Assembly (NCBI GenBank): GCA_964650735.1 | Contig: CAZYUT010000103.1 | Location: forward strand, 1 to 7,459 | DNA length: 7,459 bases | Source: Dichotomicrobium sp964650735 | Lineage (GTDB): Bacteria > Pseudomonadota > Alphaproteobacteria > Rhizobiales > Rhodomicrobiaceae | Direction: 5' to 3' | In this document: piece after piece, positions 4,703 through 7,459 of the stretch | How the letters are laid out: each line of letters opens with the position of its first letter | How positions within the stretch are numbered: position 1 is the first letter of the stretch | Position numbers and translations under genes: made by a program | The notes under the pieces: generated by a model | Database searches by the model: none | Told to the model about the DNA's origin: nothing | The model's input: the letters and a program-made list of their open reading frames with translations, nothing else

Positions 4703-7459
4703 CTAGCGCTGCCGCGCGATATATTCCTGCAGGGGTGCAACTTCAAGGATGCCGGCTCGCATTGCCCTGATCGCCTGGGTAACCGCGAGGGCGCCAGTGA
4801 CCGTTGTGTAGTACGGGATATGATAAAGCAGCGAGGTGCGCCGGATCGAGGCGCTGTCCGCGAGCGCACGCACGCCCTCGGTGGTGTTGAAAACCAGATG
4901 AACCTCGCCGTTCTTCATGGCGTCAACGATGTGGGGACGGCCCTCCAGCACCTTGTTGATTTTCTCGCAAGGGATGTTGTGCGCCTCCAAATGGCGTTTG
5001 GTGCCCCCGGTTGCGACGATGCGAAAGCCCATTGCGACGAGGTCGTGAGCCGGACCGAGAATGCGGTCCTTGTCCTCGTCTTTGACCGAGATGAACACCG
5101 TTCCGGAGGTCGGCAACATGTGGCCCGCAGCGATCTGGCTCTTGGCGAACGCTACCGCATAGTCGTCGTCCAGCCCCATAACCTCCCCGGTCGAGCGCAT
5201 TTCCGGGCCCAGAACCGGATCGACGCCGGGGAACCGCGAGAACGGGAACACCGCCTCTTTCACGCCGATATGCCTGAACTCGGGCATTTCGAGCCGTAAA
5301 TCGGTCAGTTTCTTGCCCGCCATGACGCTTGCCGCCAGCCCTGCGATCGGCAGGCCGATGACCTTGGCGACGAAAGGCACCGTGCGGCTGGCGCGCGGGT
5401 TGACCTCCAGCAGGTAGACCTCGCCATCCTTGATGGCGAACTGAACGTTCATAAGCCCAACGACGGCAAGCTCGCGCGCCAGCCTGCGGGTCTGCTCTTT
5501 CATTTCGTCCAGCAGATGGGACGGGAGCGAATGCGGCGGAAGCGAGCAGGCCGAATCGCCGGAATGGACGCCAGCCTCCTCAATATGCTCCATGATCCCG
5601 CAGATAAAGACGTCCTCGCCATCGGCGATCGCATCGACATCCACTTCGATCGCGTCGCGCAGGTAGGTGTCGAACAGCAGCGCGTTCGTCGCCAGAAGCG
5701 CGTTAATGCGCGCGGTGCTTTCCTGGTACTTCTGGCGCAGATCGGGCGGGACGAAGCCGGCAAGCGTCTGCTCGAAATAATCCTGCAAGTCGGTCTCGTC
5801 ATAGATGATCGCCATTGCCCGGCCGCCCAGCACATAGGATGGCCGGATCACCAGCGGATAACCGATGTCCTCGGCGACGATCTGCGCCTGTTCGACGCTG
5901 GAGGCGATGCCGTTCTTCGGCTGGCGCAAATCGAGCCTGTCCACCAGCATCTTGAAGTGGTCGCGGTCCTCGGCGAGATCGATTGATTCGGGGGCAGTGC
6001 CGAGGATGGGCGCGCCGGCTTCCTTGATCGCGCGGGCGAGCTTCAGCGGCGTTTGCCCGCCGAACTGCACGATCACGCCCTTCAGCGTGCCCTTCTGCTG
6101 CTCGACTCGGATGATTTCCATCACGTCTTCATCGGTGAGCGGTTCGAAATAGAGGCGGTCGGAGGTGTCGTAATCGGTGGAGACCGTCTCCGGGTTGCAG
6201 TTGACCATGATGGTCTCGAAGCCGTCATGCGCGAGCGAATAGGCGGCGTGGCAGCAGCAATAGTCGAATTCGATGCCCTGGCCGATGCGGTTCGGGCCGC
6301 CGCCGAGGATGATGACTTTTTCGCGCTCAGACGGCTGCGCCTCGCAGACCGGCTGCTCGAACAGGCCGCTCTCATAGGTCGAATACATGTAGGCTGTGGG
6401 CGAGGCGAACTCCGCCGCGCAAGTGTCGATACGCTTGAAGACCGGATGGACGCCGAGCGCGCGCCGCCTCGCCGTTACTTCTGCCGGCGTTGTGTCCGTC
6501 AGCGTGGCGAGCCGCGCATCGGAAAAGCCCATAGCCTTGAGCGCGCGGAAGTAGGGGGCGTCTTCCGGCAGGCCGTTCTCGCGCACCCAGTTCTCCCAGT
6601 CCACGATGGCTTGAAGCTGCTCGATGAACCACGGGTCGATCTTGCACGATGCGTGCACTTGCTTGGCATCGACGCCAAGGCGCAGCGCCTGCGCGACCTT
6701 CAGGATGCGGTCTGGCGCCGGGGTGCCGAGCGCGGCGCGGATGACATTTTTGTCGTCGCCGCGGCCAAGGCCCTCCAGCGTGATGTCATCGAGCCCGGTC
6801 AGACCCGTCTCCATTGAGCGCAGCGCCTTTTGCAGGCTTTCGGGGAAGCTGCGGCCGAGGCCAAGCACTTCGCCCACCGACTTCATCGACGTGGTCAGCG
6901 TGCCTTCTGCGCCAGGGAATTTCTCGAAAGCGAAGCGCGGGATCTTCGTGACGATATAGTCGATCGTCGGCTCGAAACTGGCTGGCGTCGCGCCACGCGT
7001 GATGTCGTTGTCCAGTTCGTCCAGCGTGTAGCCGACCGCCAGCCGCGCCGCGACCTTGGCGATCGGGAAGCCGGTAGCCTTCGACGCCAGCGCGGATGAG
7101 CGCGATACGCGCGGGTTCATCTCGATGACGACCAGCTTGCCGTCTTCCGGGTTGACGGCGAACTGCACGTTCGAGCCGCCGGTCTCCACCCCGATCTCGC
7201 GCAGCACCGCGATCGAGGCATTGCGCATGAGCTGATATTCCTTGTCGGTCAGCGTCTGCGCCGGGGCCACGGTGATCGAGTCGCCGGTGTGGACGCCCAT
7301 CGGGTCAATGTTCTCGATGGAGCAGACGATGATGCAGTTGTCCGCCTTGTCGCGGACCACCTCCATTTCGTACTCTTTCCAGCCAAGCACGGATTCCTCC
7401 ACCAGCACCTGATTGGCCGGGGAGGCGTCCAGCCCGCGCTCGATGATGTGGAGGTATTC
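4703..7459 (-). CDS. carB: Carbamoyl-phosphate synthase large subunit (5' end beyond window)
   Basis: The minus-strand frame is open from the right edge to a TAG at 4703-4705, giving 918 residues. Aligning IEMNPRVSRSS with remembered E. coli CarB (1073 residues) suggests about 186 N-terminal residues are missing; the GTG at 7408 is an internal valine, not the start. CarB, with the glutaminase CarA, makes carbamoyl phosphate from bicarbonate, ammonia and two ATP for pyrimidine and arginine synthesis. Fragment numbering: the rest of the first ATP-grasp (carboxyphosphate) unit has the metal-binding E113 and N115. The oligomerisation region is about 215-375. The second (carbamate) unit opens with GGGPNRIGQGIEFDYC at 386-401, then GGQTPLKLA at 467-475 and RPSYVLGGRAM at 539-549, with metal-binding E685 and N687. 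The C-terminal MGS-like allosteric domain is about 785-918, with NKVLEGRPHI at 835-844, the segment holding the UMP-binding lysine in E. coli. A roughly 20-residue insert lies near 565-590. greA follows 94 bases downstream. Confidence 0.97.
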   Translation of the reverse strand, partial: EYLHIIERGLDASPANQVLVEESVLGWKEYEMEVVRDKADNCIIVCSIENIDPMGVHTGDSITVAPAQTLTDKEYQLMRNASIAVLREIGVETGGSNVQFAVNPEDGKLVVIEMNPRVSRSSALASKATGFPIAKVAARLAVGYTLDELDNDITRGATPASFEPTIDYIVTKIPRFAFEKFPGAEGTLTTSMKSVGEVLGLGRSFPESLQKALRSMETGLTGLDDITLEGLGRGDDKNVIRAALGTPAPDRILKVAQALRLGVDAKQVHASCKIDPWFIEQLQAIVDWENWVRENGLPEDAPYFRALKAMGFSDARLATLTDTTPAEVTARRRALGVHPVFKRIDTCAAEFASPTAYMYSTYESGLFEQPVCEAQPSEREKVIILGGGPNRIGQGIEFDYCCCHAAYSLAHDGFETIMVNCNPETVSTDYDTSDRLYFEPLTDEDVMEIIRVEQQKGTLKGVIVQFGGQTPLKLARAIKEAGAPILGTAPESIDLAEDRDHFKMLVDRLDLRQPKNGIASSVEQAQIVAEDIGYPLVIRPSYVLGGRAMAIIYDETDLQDYFEQTLAGFVPPDLRQKYQESTARINALLATNALLFDTYLRDAIEVDVDAIADGEDVFICGIMEHIEEAGVHSGDSACSLPPHSLPSHLLDEMKEQTRRLARELAVVGLMNVQFAIKDGEVYLLEVNPRASRTVPFVAKVIGLPIAGLAASVMAGKKLTDLRLEMPEFRHIGVKEAVFPFSRFPGVDPVLGPEMRSTGEVMGLDDDYAVAFAKSQIAAGHMLPTSGTVFISVKDEDKDRILGPAHDLVAMGFRIVATGGTKRHLEAHNIPCEKINKVLEGRPHIVDAMKNGEVHLVFNTTEGVRALADSASIRRTSLLYHIPYYTTVTGALAVTQAIRAMRAGILEVAPLQEYIARQR

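Noticed and set aside
7357..7408. GTG at 7408 as the start of carB
   Set aside because: The frame continues open to base 7459, and the residues upstream match CarB (EYLHIIERGLDASPANQVLV), so this GTG is an internal valine.

Overview
The window shows a dense, GC-rich (roughly 60% or more by eye) run of core genes, all read on the minus strand. Codon use, protein sequences and gene order point to an alphaproteobacterium; I cannot fix the order or genus. There is no sign of a mobile element, phage, CRISPR array, tRNA or rRNA, and no stretch over 300 bases without a gene. The largest gaps are about 85 to 95 bases.

In the direction of transcription (high to low coordinate) the order is: carB (large subunit of carbamoyl-phosphate synthase, its first ~186 codons lying beyond the right edge), greA (transcript cleavage factor), htpX (membrane zinc protease), rsmB (16S rRNA m5C methyltransferase) and a heparinase II/III-family gene whose last few codons run off the left edge. 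The intergenic gaps are 94, 45, 47 and about 85 bases. No intrinsic terminator (GC stem plus T-run on the minus strand) is visible in any gap, so read-through transcription across the whole set is possible. The only reasonable internal promoter candidate is an extended -10 element ahead of greA.

Functionally this is a housekeeping neighbourhood. carB makes carbamoyl phosphate for pyrimidines and arginine, greA rescues backtracked RNA polymerase, htpX does membrane-protein quality control, and rsmB modifies the small ribosomal subunit. The heparinase-like gene is the least understood member. From general knowledge of alphaproteobacterial genomes, an rsmB-heparinase pair commonly precedes purH, so purH is the expected next gene to the left, but it is not in the window.

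I looked for an undescribed system and did not find one. The points worth a second look are modest: a polysaccharide-lyase-like protein with no visible signal peptide beside an rRNA methyltransferase; small RNA structures ahead of rsmB and greA; a GPWG-repeat tail on HtpX; and a roughly 20-residue insert in CarB relative to the E. coli enzyme.
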